In this document: positions 8,921 through 19,195 of the stretch, piece after piece
How the letters are laid out: every line of letters starts with the position of its first letter
How positions within the stretch are numbered: position 1 is the stretch's first letter
Assembly (NCBI GenBank): GCA_946187935.1
Contig: CAMHSJ010000005.1
Coordinates: forward strand, 1 to 64,000
Length of the DNA stretch: 64,000 nucleotides
Source: an uncultured Clostridia bacterium
GTDB lineage: Bacteria > Bacillota > Clostridia > Saccharofermentanales > Saccharofermentanaceae
Reading direction: 5' to 3'
Position numbers and translations under genes: made by a program
Notes under the pieces: model-generated
The model's input: the letters and a program-made list of their open reading frames with translations, nothing else
Told to the model about the DNA's origin: nothing
The model's database searches: none

Positions 8921-9635
8921 CGATAAGCCGGGTATAAGGATCAACAAGTATATCGCCTCGACCGGTCTTTGTTCCAGAAGGCAGGCTGATACCCTGATAG
9001 AACAAGGCAAAGTAACCATCAACGGCAGCACTGCTTCATCAGGAGACAGGGTCCTTGAAGGCGATAAGGTAACTGTTGACGGCAAAGCAGTTATACCCGA
9101 AGACTCAAGGATCTATATAGCTCTTAATAAACCCCTGGGCATTACCTGCACAACAGACAGAAGGGATCCTTCCAATATAATAGACTTCCTGGATCTTGGT
9201 ATGCGCATATTCCCCATAGGAAGACTCGATAAGAATTCATCAGGTCTCATACTTCTCACCAATGACGGAGATATTGTAAACAGGCTCTTGAGAGCAGAGA
9301 ACAACCACGAGAAGGAATACAGGGTAACTCTTGATAAGCCTTACGATCAGAGCTTTGTAAAAAAGATGGAATCCGGTGTTCCCATACTTGGCAGGGTCAC
9401 GCTTCCCTGCACTGTTATCCCGGAGACGAACCGCAGTTTCAGGATCATCCTTCATCAGGGATTAAACCGCCAGATAAGGCGCATGAGCGAATACCTTGGC
9501 TACAGGGTCGTAAAGCTCAAGAGGATAAGGTTCATGAACATTGAACTCGGCAGTCTTGAGACAGGCAAATGGCGCTATATAAAAGGAAACGAGCTTAAGC
9601 AACTGCTCAAGCTCGCTGAAGTTTCTGTTAAGTAA
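8907..9635 (+). CDS. rluF: RluF-like 23S rRNA pseudouridine synthase (RsuA family)
   Basis: Predicted to convert a 23S rRNA uridine to pseudouridine. It is 242 residues: an N-terminal S4 RNA-binding domain (IRINKYIASTGLCSRRQAD, KVTING), then the RsuA-family catalytic domain with GRLDKNSSGLILLTNDG and the catalytic Asp at about 108. GLNRQIRRMSEYLGY followed by FMNIELG favours RluF over RluB or RsuA, though the subfamily call is by eye. GGAGG precedes the ATG, which lies inside the 3' end of the histidine kinase gene. Convergent with the gene ending at 9642. Confidence 0.88.
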   Translation: MSGSDDKPGIRINKYIASTGLCSRRQADTLIEQGKVTINGSTASSGDRVLEGDKVTVDGKAVIPEDSRIYIALNKPLGITCTTDRRDPSNIIDFLDLGMRIFPIGRLDKNSSGLILLTNDGDIVNRLLRAENNHEKEYRVTLDKPYDQSFVKKMESGVPILGRVTLPCTVIPETNRSFRIILHQGLNRQIRRMSEYLGYRVVKLKRIRFMNIELGSLETGKWRYIKGNELKQLLKLAEVSVK

Positions 9636-9641
9636 TCAGAG

Positions 9642-10331
9642 TTATTCCTCTTCAGAATTGGCAAGATCTCCCTCGCCCTTCTCATTCTGGGCATCCTCGA
9701 TGATCTTATCTATATCATCTTCACCTGTTGCCGTTCTGGTATCCTTATCCTTCTCGTAGTAGAACTTGACCTTATCCTCGCTGTTTCTTGCACCATATGC
9801 ATCAGCTATTGCAAGGCAGTCTTCCTTGAGCTTGTTAAAGTCATCACGGCTCTCAAGATCTGCTATGGATGTCTGGTAGCATGCATCCTGGAAAACATCG
9901 TCAAGGATAAGATACTCATTGCCGCCCTTGTTGAAGTTCTTGTCTATAAGAGCTTCAGCCTCATCAGGCTTACCCTGTCTTGCATCGAAGTTCTCGAAGG
10001 GGATCTTGATCTGGCTGTATCTGTATCTTAAGACAACTGCTTTCTCATTATAATCAACTGCAACCCTGTACTTGGCAACCAGGAATGTCTGGCAGAAGAC
10101 AAGGATCATGCAAACGGCAAGTATGCCGAAGATAACGGCAAGACCGAGATAAACATAATTGCCCGAAGCCTTCAAGCCCAAAAGCAAAGCGCCTGCAAGG
10201 AAAGCAGCAAAGAAGATCAAAGACAGGAGCCTGTTCCTTGTGATCTTAGACTTGCTGCCCGGATAGCAGTGTACGCCCTCCTGGGGAAGCTTTGCGATCT
10301 TTGCGCTATCGCCGAATTCTGTAGTATCCAT
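9642..10331 (-). CDS. Two-TM membrane protein with acidic C-terminus, downstream of valS
   Basis: Unrecognised membrane protein of 229 residues. An N-terminal cytosolic stretch is followed by two adjacent TM helices (about 35-55 and 60-85). A soluble domain follows (KYRVAVDYNEKAVVLRYRYS) and a strongly acidic tail ends in NSEEE. The juxtamembrane beta-rich part recalls PH-like domains, but I would not assign a family. The ATG at 10331 has GGAGG upstream, and the gene starts 12 nt after valS ends, so it is very likely co-transcribed with it. No functional link to tRNA charging is apparent. Confidence 0.75.
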   Translation of the reverse strand: MDTTEFGDSAKIAKLPQEGVHCYPGSKSKITRNRLLSLIFFAAFLAGALLLGLKASGNYVYLGLAVIFGILAVCMILVFCQTFLVAKYRVAVDYNEKAVVLRYRYSQIKIPFENFDARQGKPDEAEALIDKNFNKGGNEYLILDDVFQDACYQTSIADLESRDDFNKLKEDCLAIADAYGARNSEDKVKFYYEKDKDTRTATGEDDIDKIIEDAQNEKGEGDLANSEEE

Positions 10332-10343
10332 CAATGACCCTCC

Positions 10344-12998
10344 TTATTTATTAAGCATCTCGATACGCTGACAGATGCTGCTATACATTTCCTCATAGTT
10401 AGCCTGCTTCTCCCTCTCTGCATTAACGACAGCCTCGGGAGCCCTTGATGTGAAGTTCTCATTGGCAAGCTTACCCTTAACACGCTTGATCTCACCTTCG
10501 AGTCTGTCCTTCTCAGCAGAAAGACGCTCAAGCTCCTTGGAAATATCAATGAGATCTTCCAAAGGCAGATAGATCTCTCCGCCCTTAAACATTGCGGCAA
10601 CTGCCGTTGCAGGAATGCCCTCCTTATCCTTCTGACACTCAAGGCCGCTTACACTTGCGAGTCTTTCGAGGAAAGCCTCGCCGTCAGTAAACATCTTGGC
10701 AGTCTTATCGGAAGGTGTTACAACGATGATCCTTGCTTTACGAGAAGGAGCAACGTTCATCTCCTTGCGGACAGCTCTTATGCCTCTTATGGCATCCATC
10801 AAAGTCTCCATCATCTCAGCATCTTCAGGAGATGAATAGATCTTATCAGCATCAGGCCAGTCAGAGATCATGATGGACTCGGACTTATCGGGAAGAACAA
10901 GATTTGAATAAACCTCTTCTGTGATAAAAGGCATGAACGGATGCAGAAGCTTCATAGACTGACCCAAAACATAGTTCAGGAGATACATGGCCTCGATCCT
11001 GGTAGGGCATTCCTTGTCGAAAAGCCTGCTCTTGGAGATCTCAATGTACCAGTCGCAGAAGTTGTCCCAGATGAAGTCTACTATCTTGGACAGAGCAACA
11101 CCGAAATCATAGTTATTGAGGTTATTGGTAACTTCAGCTGTTACATCGTGGAGCTTTGTTAAGATCCACTTGTCTTCGAGAGTGAACTTAGCCGTATCAA
11201 CGCCTGAGAGATCAGCATCGTCTTCCATGTTCATGATAACGAATCTCATGGCGTTCCAGATCTTGTTGGCCAGGTTTCTGCCCATTGTGATCTTATCTTC
11301 CTGGAACCTCTGGTCATTGCCCGGAGCGTTACCCGTTACAAGAGCAAATCTTAATGAGTCAGCTCCGCTCTTGTCGATGATCTCAAGAGGATCGATGCCG
11401 TTGCCTAATGACTTACTCATCTTCCTGCCCTGGGAATCTCTTACAAGGCCGTGGATAAGGACATCCCTGAACGGAACGTCATCCATGTGAGCCATACCTG
11501 CAACTATCATCCTGGATACCCAGAATGTAATAATGTCATAGCCTGTAACGAGCGTATCTGTAGGATAGAATTTCTTAAGATCTTCTGTATCTTCTGGCCA
11601 GCCTAATGTGGAGAAAGGCCAGAGAGCAGATGAGAACCATGTATCAAGAGTATCGGGATCCTGACGCATTTCCTTGCCGCACTTAGGGCAGACTGCTTTC
11701 TCATCCTTGGTAACCACGATCTCACCGCAGTCATCACAGTAGAATGCAGGGATCCTGTGGCCCCACCAGAGCTGTCTTGAGATACACCAGTCACGGATAT
11801 CTTCCATCCAGTTGAAGTAGTTCTTGTTAAATCTCTCAGGCACGAATCTGATCCTGCCGTCCTTAACAGCCTCTATTGCAGGCTTGGCAAGTTCTTCCAT
11901 CTTTACGAACCACTGGAGTGATACCCTGGGCTCGATCGTTGTACCGCAGCGGTAGCATGTACCAACGTTGTGGTTATAGTCCTCGGTCTTGATGAGGAAT
12001 CCGCCCTCTTCAAGATCCTTAACGATGGCTTCTCTTGCCTCGTATCTGTCCATGCCTGCATACTTGGGATAATCCTCAGTGATCTTGGCATCTTCAGTAA
12101 GGACTGTTATAACTTCGAGGCCGTGACGCTGTCCTACCTCAAAGTCATTAGGATCGTGAGCAGGTGTGATCTTAACGACACCTGTACCGAATTCGATATC
12201 GACATAGTCATCGGCAACAACAGGGATCCTTCTTCCGACAAGAGGCAGAATGAGCATCTTGCCAACGATATCCTTATATCTCTCATCCTTGGGGTTAACT
12301 GCTACGGCAGTATCGCCTAAGAGTGTCTCAGGTCTTGTAGTAGCAAGCTCAACATAACCTGAACCATCCTCCAGGGGATAACGCAAGTGCCAGAAATGAC
12401 CTGCCTGATCTTCGTACTCTACCTCGGCGTTTGAGATAGATGTTAAGCAGTGAGGACACCAGTTTATGATCCTCTCGCCTCTGTAGATGAGACCCTGCTC
12501 ATAGTACTTAACGAAGACATCCTTAACAGCCTCGGAACATCCTTCATCCATCGTGAAGCGCTCTCTTGACCAGTCACAAGAAGAACCCATCTTCTTGAGC
12601 TGCTCTACTATCCTGCCGCCGTACTTAGCCTTCCAGTCCCAGGCTCTCTCAAGGAACTTCTCTCTGCCGAGATCCTCCTTGAAGATGCCTTCCTTACGCA
12701 TCTGCTCAACGATCTTGGCTTCAGTAGCGATAGAAGCGTGGTCAGTACCGGGAACCCACAGAGCGGAATAGCCGTTCATTCTCTTAAAACGTGTCAGGAT
12801 GTCCTGCAATGTGTTATCAAGAGCGTGTCCCATGTGCAGCTGTCCCGTGATATTCGGCGGGGGCATAACGATGCTGAACTTCTCTTTTGACTCATCATCA
12901 GAGGGCTTAAAATAACCCTTGCTCATCCATTCATTGTATAAACGCGGTTCTGCCTCATTGGGCTCAAATGTCTTGCTTATACTGTCGATCCTAGCCAT
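10344..12998 (-). CDS. valS: Valyl-tRNA synthetase
   Basis: Charges tRNA-Val with valine. Full-length class I synthetase of 884 residues, the usual bacterial size. The HIGH-type motif HMGHAL is at about residues 55-60 after PPPNITGQL, and KMSKS is at about 525-529 (GRKMSKSLGNG). The CP1 editing domain includes TTRPETLLGDTA. Two zinc-like cysteine pairs (CDDCG, CPKCG) lie near DTLDTWFSSALWP. The C-terminal tRNA-binding coiled coil is present (LERLSAEKDRLEGEI, ending near NFTSRAP). The start ATG has a distant AAGAAGG. An extended -10 promoter is predicted at 13041-13049, and the short leader has no T-box. Confidence 0.98.
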   Translation of the reverse strand: MARIDSISKTFEPNEAEPRLYNEWMSKGYFKPSDDESKEKFSIVMPPPNITGQLHMGHALDNTLQDILTRFKRMNGYSALWVPGTDHASIATEAKIVEQMRKEGIFKEDLGREKFLERAWDWKAKYGGRIVEQLKKMGSSCDWSRERFTMDEGCSEAVKDVFVKYYEQGLIYRGERIINWCPHCLTSISNAEVEYEDQAGHFWHLRYPLEDGSGYVELATTRPETLLGDTAVAVNPKDERYKDIVGKMLILPLVGRRIPVVADDYVDIEFGTGVVKITPAHDPNDFEVGQRHGLEVITVLTEDAKITEDYPKYAGMDRYEAREAIVKDLEEGGFLIKTEDYNHNVGTCYRCGTTIEPRVSLQWFVKMEELAKPAIEAVKDGRIRFVPERFNKNYFNWMEDIRDWCISRQLWWGHRIPAFYCDDCGEIVVTKDEKAVCPKCGKEMRQDPDTLDTWFSSALWPFSTLGWPEDTEDLKKFYPTDTLVTGYDIITFWVSRMIVAGMAHMDDVPFRDVLIHGLVRDSQGRKMSKSLGNGIDPLEIIDKSGADSLRFALVTGNAPGNDQRFQEDKITMGRNLANKIWNAMRFVIMNMEDDADLSGVDTAKFTLEDKWILTKLHDVTAEVTNNLNNYDFGVALSKIVDFIWDNFCDWYIEISKSRLFDKECPTRIEAMYLLNYVLGQSMKLLHPFMPFITEEVYSNLVLPDKSESIMISDWPDADKIYSSPEDAEMMETLMDAIRGIRAVRKEMNVAPSRKARIIVVTPSDKTAKMFTDGEAFLERLASVSGLECQKDKEGIPATAVAAMFKGGEIYLPLEDLIDISKELERLSAEKDRLEGEIKRVKGKLANENFTSRAPEAVVNAEREKQANYEEMYSSICQRIEMLNK

Positions 12999-13040
12999 AT
13001 AATCAGTAAACCTTCTTTCAGATCAATTCAATAACGATTA

Positions 13041-13049
13041 ATTATAGCA
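13041..13049 (-). promoter_or_regulatory. Predicted extended -10 promoter for valS
   Basis: Minus-strand TGCTATAAT is an extended -10 (TGnTATAAT). No good -35 is present in the AT-rich DNA upstream. Expected start is about 35 nt before the ATG. Confidence 0.5.
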
Positions 13050-13070
13050 TACTTTAAAAAATATATATAA

Positions 13071-13098
13071 ATAAAAGAAGCTGCCCTTAGGCAGCTTC
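13071..13098 (-). terminator. Rho-independent terminator of the clpX-ROK kinase operon
   Basis: Perfect 9-bp arms (GAAGCTGCC at 13077-13085, its complement at 13090-13098) around a 4-nt loop, followed on the minus strand by TTTTATTT. It lies 22 bp past the stop of the ROK gene. Confidence 0.85.
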
Positions 13099-13119
13099 AA
13101 AGATACATTAAATCATTGA

Positions 13120-14079
13120 TCACGCTTTATCTATCATTGACAGCGCGCCATAGAGGATGGAGTCATCACCTAAGGCAGCCTTCTTGAACTCTACCGTCTC
13201 TCTTATGGAAGGCATGCAGTATCTGTCTACTTCAGCTAAGATCTTCTCTAAGAAGATATCGCCTACTGCTTCTATAACGCCGCCGCCATAAACAACAATG
13301 TCAGGGCTGAAAGTATTAACAAGATTGCCTGATGCGATCGCAAGATAGTGGCACGCCCTGTCTACAGCTTCTGTTGCAACGGCATCATTCTCAGCTAATG
13401 CCTGCTTTAAGAGCTTGGACTTAAAGACTCCGCCCTGGACAGCTTCGCTGAGCATGGATTCTCTTCCTCTTGCTGCCTGCTGCCTGATGTATGAGCTCAT
13501 ACCCTGCTTGCTCGAGAATGCCTCAAGACATCCTCTCTGACCGCAGTTGCATAAAGGACCTTCAGGATCAAGGATCATGTGGCCGTATTCAGCTGCCTTA
13601 AACTCATTGCCGGTAAAGAGCTTGCCGTTTAAGATGAGACCGCCGCCCATGCCTGTTCCTACGAAAAGGCCGACAACATTCTTATATCCCTTTGCAGCGC
13701 CATACTTATATTCTCCGAGAACGCCTACATTAACATCGTTTCCGATATAGAAAGGCGCACCGAATTCATCTTCTATCGGCTTTCTTATATTGTAGTTCCT
13801 CCAGGGAAGATTGGGCGAGAAAAGGACAACGCCTGTCTTCTGGTTTATGACGCCCGGAGCACCTGCAGCAATGGCATTGATCTGGTTCTTCTTGATCCCT
13901 GATTCGGAGATGAGCTCCTTAACAACACTAACGATCACCTCTTCAACATTCTGTGAGGAATCTCCGCCGGCCTTGGTCTTCTTCTTCAGACGGTAGATGA
14001 TCTCTTTCTTGCTGTTGAAGATAACTCCCAATATCTTAGTACCGCCGATATCAAGACAAATGTTATACGATTCTGCCAT
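13120..14079 (-). CDS. ROK-family sugar kinase (glucokinase-like)
   Basis: Predicted cytosolic ATP-dependent hexose kinase, 319 residues. The N-terminal phosphate-binding loop is DIGGTKILG. AAGAPGVIN and GNDVNVGVLGEYK (catalytic Asp) are conserved ROK/glucokinase motifs. The ROK zinc motif is present as GH...CNCGQRGCLE, and GGG in IVVYGGGV completes the adenosine pocket. The ATG at 14079 is chosen for its AGGAGG. It lies 19 nt after clpX in an operon closed by the terminator at 13077-13098. Glucose is the likely substrate, but N-acetyl sugars or fructose cannot be excluded. Confidence 0.9.
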   Translation of the reverse strand: MAESYNICLDIGGTKILGVIFNSKKEIIYRLKKKTKAGGDSSQNVEEVIVSVVKELISESGIKKNQINAIAAGAPGVINQKTGVVLFSPNLPWRNYNIRKPIEDEFGAPFYIGNDVNVGVLGEYKYGAAKGYKNVVGLFVGTGMGGGLILNGKLFTGNEFKAAEYGHMILDPEGPLCNCGQRGCLEAFSSKQGMSSYIRQQAARGRESMLSEAVQGGVFKSKLLKQALAENDAVATEAVDRACHYLAIASGNLVNTFSPDIVVYGGGVIEAVGDIFLEKILAEVDRYCMPSIRETVEFKKAALGDDSILYGALSMIDKA

Positions 14080-14098
14080 AAGATGATCCTCCTTTTTC

Positions 14099-15412
14099 TC
14101 AGCCGGCATTCACGCCCATGTTGTCATCATTATTGGAATTCTTCTCCGAAGAACCCTTCTTGTAGATAAGAACGGGCTGCTTGCCTTCTGTAATGCATTC
14201 TTTCTTTATTATGCATGTCTTAACATCCTTCTGTGAAGGAATGTCGAACATTACGCCTCTCATGGTCTCCTCGATGATGGACCTTAATCCTCTTGCGCCT
14301 GTATTCTGGCTTATCGCCTTCTCGGCAATGGCTGTTATGGCATCAGGCTCGAATTCGAGATCGACATCATCCATCTTGAGCATCTTCTTATACTGTTTGA
14401 TGATCGCATTCTTGGGTTCAGTCATTACCCTGACAAGATCAGCTGTTAAGAGCTTATCAAGAGCAACGGTAACAGGAACACGTCCTATAAATTCAGGAAT
14501 GAGACCGAACTTCATGAGATCATCAGGTTTTACCGAGTGATAGAAAGCACCGCTGTGCATATCAGCCTTTGCCTTGACATCAGCATCGAAACCGAACTGT
14601 CTTGACTCGACTCTGCCTGCGATTATCTCATCAAGGCCGTCAAAAGCTCCGCCGCATATAAAGAGGATATTAGTCGTATCGATCTTGATGCATTCTTCGT
14701 TAGGGTGCTTTCTTCCGCCCTTGGGAGGAACATTGGCAACAGTGCTCTCAAGTATCTTGAGGAGAGCCTGCTGAACGCCCTCGCCGCTTACGTCTCTTGT
14801 AATGGAAACATTCTCGGATTTCTTGGCGATCTTATCGATCTCATCGATATATACGATGCCGACCTGAGCACGCTCTATATCGTAATCTGCAGCGATAATG
14901 AGGTTTAAAAGGATGTTCTCTACGTCTTCACCAACATAACCTGCCTGTGTAAGGCTCGTAGCATCTGCTACCGCAAAAGGAACATTGAGGACTCTTGCAA
15001 GAGTCTGAGCAAGAAGTGTCTTACCGGAACCTGTAGGTCCGAGCAAAAGGATATTGCTCTTCTGGATCTCGGTATCGTCAGACGGAAAATCCGAGAAGAC
15101 TCTCTTGTAGTGGTTATAGACTGCGACAGATAAAGCGATCTTGGCTTCGTCCTGTCCTACTACGTACTGATCGAGACTGTCCTTGATCTGGTGCGGAGTA
15201 ACGAGTTTCTTGGGTTTATAAGTGCGCATCTTGCGCTTCTTGTTGACTTTCTCTTCTTCTGCAACGATGCCGTAAGCAGTCCTGATACAATCGATACAGA
15301 TATAGCATCCTGCGCCCGAGAAAAGACGGGGCACCTCGTATTCAGACTTGCCGCAGAAAGAACAGCTTAATATCTCTCCGCCGTCACCGTAACCGCCATT
15401 TGAATTAGCCAT
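14099..15412 (-). CDS. clpX: ATP-dependent Clp protease ATP-binding subunit ClpX
   Basis: AAA+ unfoldase that feeds substrates to ClpP; 437 residues. The N-terminal zinc-binding domain has CxxC pairs at about C17/C20 and C39/C42. Walker A is GPTGSGKT, the pore loop is GYVGED, Walker B is IVYIDEIDK, and the sensor region includes [11 protein letters not shown]. The ClpP-docking loop appears as FGF (RQFGFDAD) where IGF is typical. The C-terminal small domain has RGLRSIIEE. The start is supported by AGGAGATC. clpP and tig are not next to it here; a ROK kinase follows. A promoter is predicted at 15447-15476. Confidence 0.97.
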   Translation of the reverse strand: MANSNGGYGDGGEILSCSFCGKSEYEVPRLFSGAGCYICIDCIRTAYGIVAEEEKVNKKRKMRTYKPKKLVTPHQIKDSLDQYVVGQDEAKIALSVAVYNHYKRVFSDFPSDDTEIQKSNILLLGPTGSGKTLLAQTLARVLNVPFAVADATSLTQAGYVGEDVENILLNLIIAADYDIERAQVGIVYIDEIDKIAKKSENVSITRDVSGEGVQQALLKILESTVANVPPKGGRKHPNEECIKIDTTNILFICGGAFDGLDEIIAGRVESRQFGFDADVKAKADMHSGAFYHSVKPDDLMKFGLIPEFIGRVPVTVALDKLLTADLVRVMTEPKNAIIKQYKKMLKMDDVDLEFEPDAITAIAEKAISQNTGARGLRSIIEETMRGVMFDIPSQKDVKTCIIKKECITEGKQPVLIYKKGSSEKNSNNDDNMGVNAG

Positions 15413-15446
15413 TAATGATCTCCTGACCTGTAGATATATTTAACAC

Positions 15447-15476
15447 TTTATAATTTTAACATTAATTTTGTAACAA
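15447..15476 (-). promoter_or_regulatory. Predicted promoter for clpX
   Basis: TTGTTA (-35) at 15471-15476 and TATAAA (-10) at 15447-15452 with an 18-bp spacer. No HrcA (CIRCE) or CtsR-like repeat is evident around it. Confidence 0.45.
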
Positions 15477-15543
15477 ATATATTAATTAGATTACAATCCG
15501 AGTGGCTATGGCCTCAATTATCATTTTCCGACATATGTCTGTC

Positions 15544-15609
15544 TCAGAACAAGGTGGCTGCAGCGATCAGAATAACAACGGCAAGACTTTTAATAGCAAC
15601 AGATCTCAT
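15544..15609 (-). CDS. Possible 21-residue hydrophobic peptide overlapping the dtd stop
   Basis: A short frame begins at the ATG that overlaps the dtd stop codon as ATGA and encodes [20 protein letters not shown] plus a final Phe. Two basic residues are followed by a continuous hydrophobic stretch long enough for one membrane helix. The two upstream gene junctions, rarA-lipoprotein (ATGA) and lipoprotein-dtd (TGATG), show the same coupling. No ribosome binding site is obvious beyond termination-reinitiation. It could be chance. Confidence 0.35.
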   Translation of the reverse strand: MRSVAIKSLAVVILIAAATLF

Positions 15610-16061
15610 TTTGGCATTATCTCATTTGAATCAAGGATTATGGTGAAGGGCCCGTCGTTTATCAGGCTGACCTTCATGTCAGCACCGAATTCGCCAGTCT
15701 CTACAACGGCATTCTGCTTCTTTAATTCAGCAACTATGTAATCGTACAGTTCTTCGGCTCTTGAAGGCTCCATGGCATTTGTAAAGCTAGGTCTGTTTCC
15801 CTTCCTGCAGTCCGCATACAAAGTGAATTGCGAAACAACAAGAAGCTCACCTTCAACCTGCTCGAGATTAAGATTGGTCTTACCGTTCTCATCCTGGAAT
15901 ATCCGAAGCCTTAACATCTTATCTATGAGCTTGTCAGCTATTGCCTCGTCATCACCTTCACCGAGACCGACAAAAACAAGGAATCCCCTGCCTATCTGCC
16001 CTGAGATCTCATCGTCTATCTTAACGGAGGCTTCCGATACGCACTGTATAACAAATCTCAT
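15606..16061 (-). CDS. dtd: D-aminoacyl-tRNA deacylase
   Basis: Hydrolyses D-amino acids (and mischarged Gly) from tRNA, recycling the tRNA. It is 151 residues, typical for DTD1. The active-site motif SQFTLYADC is intact. The cross-subunit Gly-cisPro motif region reads NDGPFT, where NDGPVT is usual. [11 protein letters not shown] precedes it. The ATG overlaps the upstream lipoprotein stop by one base (TGATG), so translation is probably coupled. Last full-size gene of the glyA-rarA-lipoprotein-dtd operon. Confidence 0.95.
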   Translation of the reverse strand: MRFVIQCVSEASVKIDDEISGQIGRGFLVFVGLGEGDDEAIADKLIDKMLRLRIFQDENGKTNLNLEQVEGELLVVSQFTLYADCRKGNRPSFTNAMEPSRAEELYDYIVAELKKQNAVVETGEFGADMKVSLINDGPFTIILDSNEIMPK

Positions 16062-16609
16062 CAGTTCTTAAACTCCGCATCCTTATTCTGGACATTATAC
16101 ATATACCAGGATCCCTGATATGAGAATACGAGGAAATAAATGCTCTGAGCTGCATTTCCTTCACTGTCCTTAAAATAGACCTTGATCTTGGTGACCTGCA
16201 TTGCCTCGATCTCTTCTTCGGGAATGCCGGTAACAACGGAGATGCTGAATCTCATCTCATCCTCATCGTAGCCTTCCTCTTTGGTGAAATTGTTATATGC
16301 CTCGAACATAGTTCCGAGGAACTCACCGTCAACGGTCATTGCCTCCTTAAAGTCTTCGAACATAGTGCTTGAAGACTCTTCGTTAATGCTGTCAACAAAG
16401 CCGTCCGGATAGCAGGCATTGAACATTTCCTCATTGTCAAAGAATATGCTCTCGATAAAGCCTCTTGATACATATTCCCCGCTGGTATTGAGCTGTTCCA
16501 TGTTAACGGGGTCTGCTATGTCCATTCCCGTGAGCGGGATCTTGGAGCATCCTGCCATTAATACCGTAAGCATAACGAGCGTCATTAATGCTGCAATAGT
16601 TCTTCTCAT
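16061..16609 (-). CDS. Small lipoprotein between rarA and dtd
   Basis: Predicted secreted lipoprotein of 182 residues with a clean signal peptide and lipobox LMAGC (Cys21). The mature part has an acidic, mostly helical segment, then a beta-rich end ([28 protein letters not shown]) typical of NTF2/DUF4878-like accessory domains in Clostridia lipoproteins. I do not recognise the exact family. It overlaps rarA by 4 nt and dtd by 1 nt, so it is firmly embedded in a housekeeping operon whose other products are cytosolic. Confidence 0.82.
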   Translation of the reverse strand: MRRTIAALMTLVMLTVLMAGCSKIPLTGMDIADPVNMEQLNTSGEYVSRGFIESIFFDNEEMFNACYPDGFVDSINEESSSTMFEDFKEAMTVDGEFLGTMFEAYNNFTKEEGYDEDEMRFSISVVTGIPEEEIEAMQVTKIKVYFKDSEGNAAQSIYFLVFSYQGSWYMYNVQNKDAEFKN

Positions 16610-17910
16610 GTATGTTTCCTCACAAAATCAAGATATTGAGCTATCTTCTCCTCATAGCCTATATGAGTGGGTTCATAATATGTCCTGCCCAGCGTCTTAT
16701 CCGTCATGTACTGCTGAGGCGTGATATGGTCAGGAAAATCGTGCGGATACTTATAGCCCTGACTGTAACCTAATTCCTCCATGCCTTTTACGGGAGCGTT
16801 CCTGAGATGCATGGGCACTGTTCCCGTATCCGTATTCTCGACATCAGCAAGAGCTTTATTAATTGCAAGATACGAAGCATTTGACTTAGGCGATGCTGCA
16901 ACAGTTACCACAGCTTCTGCAAGAGGTATCCTTGCTTCAGGCATACCCACTGCCCTTGCGCATTCATAAGCCGCGACTGCAATGAGAAGCGCATTTGGAT
17001 TGGCAAGACCGACATCCTCTGAAGCGCAGATCATTATCCTTCTGGCCAGGAACTCGATATCCTCACCGGCCTTAAGGGCTCTGGCAAGATACAGGATGGC
17101 CGCATCGGGATCAGATCCCCTCATGGACTTGATCATGGCGGAGATGTTGTCATAGTGCGACTCGCCATCCTTGTCGAAAAGGACTTTCCTGTTCTGCATG
17201 CATTCCTTCATTACTTCATCGGTAATGACTATGGTGCCTTTTGATGATATGGGAGTCGTGATCGCAGCTATCTCAAGAGAATTAAGAGCAGTCCTGCAGT
17301 CACCGTTAGAAGTCTCAGCGATCTTAAGAAGAGTCTCATCAGAGATCTCTATCTCCATGTCTCCCAGGCCTTTGTCCTTATCTTTAATGGCATTTTTCAA
17401 CACTTTGAGGATGTCTTTTGCCTCAAGCGGTTTAAGCTGGAATACCGTAGACCTTGAGACAAGAGCTTTGTTTACTTCGAAGAACGGATTTTCGGTCGTT
17501 GCACCTATCAGGATGACTGTTCCGTCTTCTACGAACGGCAAAAGAGCATCCTGCTGGAGCTTATTGAACCTGTGGATCTCATCTATGAACAGTACAGTCT
17601 TGCGGCCTTCTGAGATAAGAGGGTTAGAGGCATCCGATACGACTGATTTAATGTCAGACACGCCTGATGTAACGGCATTGAGCCTGGCAAACCTGGAACT
17701 TGTGGTATTAGCTATCACTCTTGCCAGAGCGGTCTTGCCGACTCCCGGCGGACCATACAAAATGATCGAGGACAGTCTGTCCGCCTCGATCATTCTTCTC
17801 AGTAATCTGCCTTCGCCTACGATGTGCTCCTGACCTGAATACTCATCAAGTGTCCTTGGAGACATCCTGTAGGCTAAAGGTTCTTTATTGTTTGTCTTAT
17901 CACTACTCAA
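16606..17910 (-). CDS. rarA: Replication-associated recombination protein RarA (MgsA)
   Basis: AAA+ ATPase related to clamp loaders that acts at stalled replication forks. It is 434 residues. Walker A is [13 protein letters not shown], Walker B is [15 protein letters not shown], sensor 1 is [11 protein letters not shown], and the C-terminal tetramerisation domain includes SEDVGLANP and YKYPHDFP. The start is a TTG overlapping the glyA stop as TTGA; the next ATG (residue 16) would remove conserved N-terminal residues. Its stop overlaps the following lipoprotein start. Confidence 0.93.
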   Translation of the reverse strand: MSSDKTNNKEPLAYRMSPRTLDEYSGQEHIVGEGRLLRRMIEADRLSSIILYGPPGVGKTALARVIANTTSSRFARLNAVTSGVSDIKSVVSDASNPLISEGRKTVLFIDEIHRFNKLQQDALLPFVEDGTVILIGATTENPFFEVNKALVSRSTVFQLKPLEAKDILKVLKNAIKDKDKGLGDMEIEISDETLLKIAETSNGDCRTALNSLEIAAITTPISSKGTIVITDEVMKECMQNRKVLFDKDGESHYDNISAMIKSMRGSDPDAAILYLARALKAGEDIEFLARRIMICASEDVGLANPNALLIAVAAYECARAVGMPEARIPLAEAVVTVAASPKSNASYLAINKALADVENTDTGTVPMHLRNAPVKGMEELGYSQGYKYPHDFPDHITPQQYMTDKTLGRTYYEPTHIGYEEKIAQYLDFVRKHT

Positions 17911-19154
17911 GACTGCTTCATCTCAGGATAGAGAGGATACTTGTCAGTAAGAGATTTAACTCTTGCTATGACGTCTGCTTTCTTGTTCTCATAATCGAAG
18001 ATGCAGTCTGCGATGCAGTCAGCTACGATGCGGCAGTCATCTTCGTTAAAGCCTCTTGTCGTTATGGCAGGTGTACCGATACGTACGCCAGATGTGATGG
18101 TAGCCTTCTCAGGATCGAACGGGATGGTATTCTTGTTGGCTGTGATGTTGCAGTCATCAAGTCTCTCCTGGAGGTCCTTGCCGGAAACGCCCGTGCCTCT
18201 TAAGTCGATGAGCATGAGGTGGTTGTCTGTACCGCCTGATACGAGGTTAACTCCGCGGCTCAGGAGCTGCTCGGACATAGCCTTGGCATTCTTAACGATA
18301 TTGTTGGCATATTCTCTGAACTCAGGTGAAAGAGCTTCCTTAAATGCGACAGCCTTAGCAGCGATGATATGCATGAGAGGGCCGCCCTGCTGTCCGGGGA
18401 ATACTGCGGAATTGATCTTCTTGGCATATTCCTCCTTGCACATGATGATGCCGCCTCTGGGTCCTCTTAATGTCTTGTGTGTAGTTGTAGTAACGAAGTC
18501 TGCGTAAGGTACCGGATTCGGGTGAAGTCCTGCAGCTACGAGACCAGCGATGTGAGCCATATCAACGAAGAGATATGCGCCTACTTCATCAGCTATCTCC
18601 CTGAACTTCTTGAAATCGATGATCCTGGGATATGCTGAAGCGCCTGCAACGATGATCTTAGGCTTAACTTCCTTAGCCTTCTCAAGGATGGCATCATAGT
18701 TTAATGTCTGTGTCTCGGGATCTACTGTGTAGAACTCTGAATGATATGTCCTGCCTGATACATTGATCTTCATGCCGTGTGTCAGGTGACCGCCGTGAGA
18801 GAGGTCAAGACCCAGGATGGTATCACCGGGTTCGAGCATTGCAAAATAAACTGCAGTATTTGCCTGAGCGCCCGAGTGAGGCTGTACGTTTACGTGATCA
18901 GCGCCGAAGAGCTGCTTTGCCCTGTCGATAGCGAGCTGCTCAACGATGTCAACATACTCACATCCGCCGTAATAACGCTTTCCCGGATAACCTTCTGCGT
19001 ATTTATTTGTAAGGGGTGAACCTGCGGCCTCAAGAACAGCCTCGGTTACAACATTCTCAGAAGCAATAAGCTCGATCTTATCGCGCTGACGTCCGATCTC
19101 CTGCCAGATAGCAGAGTATACTTCAGGGTCTTCAAACTTGATATGGTCGTACAT
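17907..19154 (-). CDS. glyA: Serine hydroxymethyltransferase
   Basis: PLP enzyme interconverting serine plus tetrahydrofolate with glycine plus 5,10-methylene-THF, the main one-carbon source. It is 415 residues, normal length. The PLP lysine motif is [14 protein letters not shown]-terminal [23 protein letters not shown] and [15 protein letters not shown] are hallmarks. AGGAGG lies about 10 nt before the ATG, and a promoter is predicted at 19196-19224. First gene of the glyA-rarA-lipoprotein-dtd operon. Confidence 0.98.
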   Translation of the reverse strand: MYDHIKFEDPEVYSAIWQEIGRQRDKIELIASENVVTEAVLEAAGSPLTNKYAEGYPGKRYYGGCEYVDIVEQLAIDRAKQLFGADHVNVQPHSGAQANTAVYFAMLEPGDTILGLDLSHGGHLTHGMKINVSGRTYHSEFYTVDPETQTLNYDAILEKAKEVKPKIIVAGASAYPRIIDFKKFREIADEVGAYLFVDMAHIAGLVAAGLHPNPVPYADFVTTTTHKTLRGPRGGIIMCKEEYAKKINSAVFPGQQGGPLMHIIAAKAVAFKEALSPEFREYANNIVKNAKAMSEQLLSRGVNLVSGGTDNHLMLIDLRGTGVSGKDLQERLDDCNITANKNTIPFDPEKATITSGVRIGTPAITTRGFNEDDCRIVADCIADCIFDYENKKADVIARVKSLTDKYPLYPEMKQS

Positions 19155-19195
19155 GACGGATGATCCTCCTAAAAGGTAATAAACTAACGCCGCTT

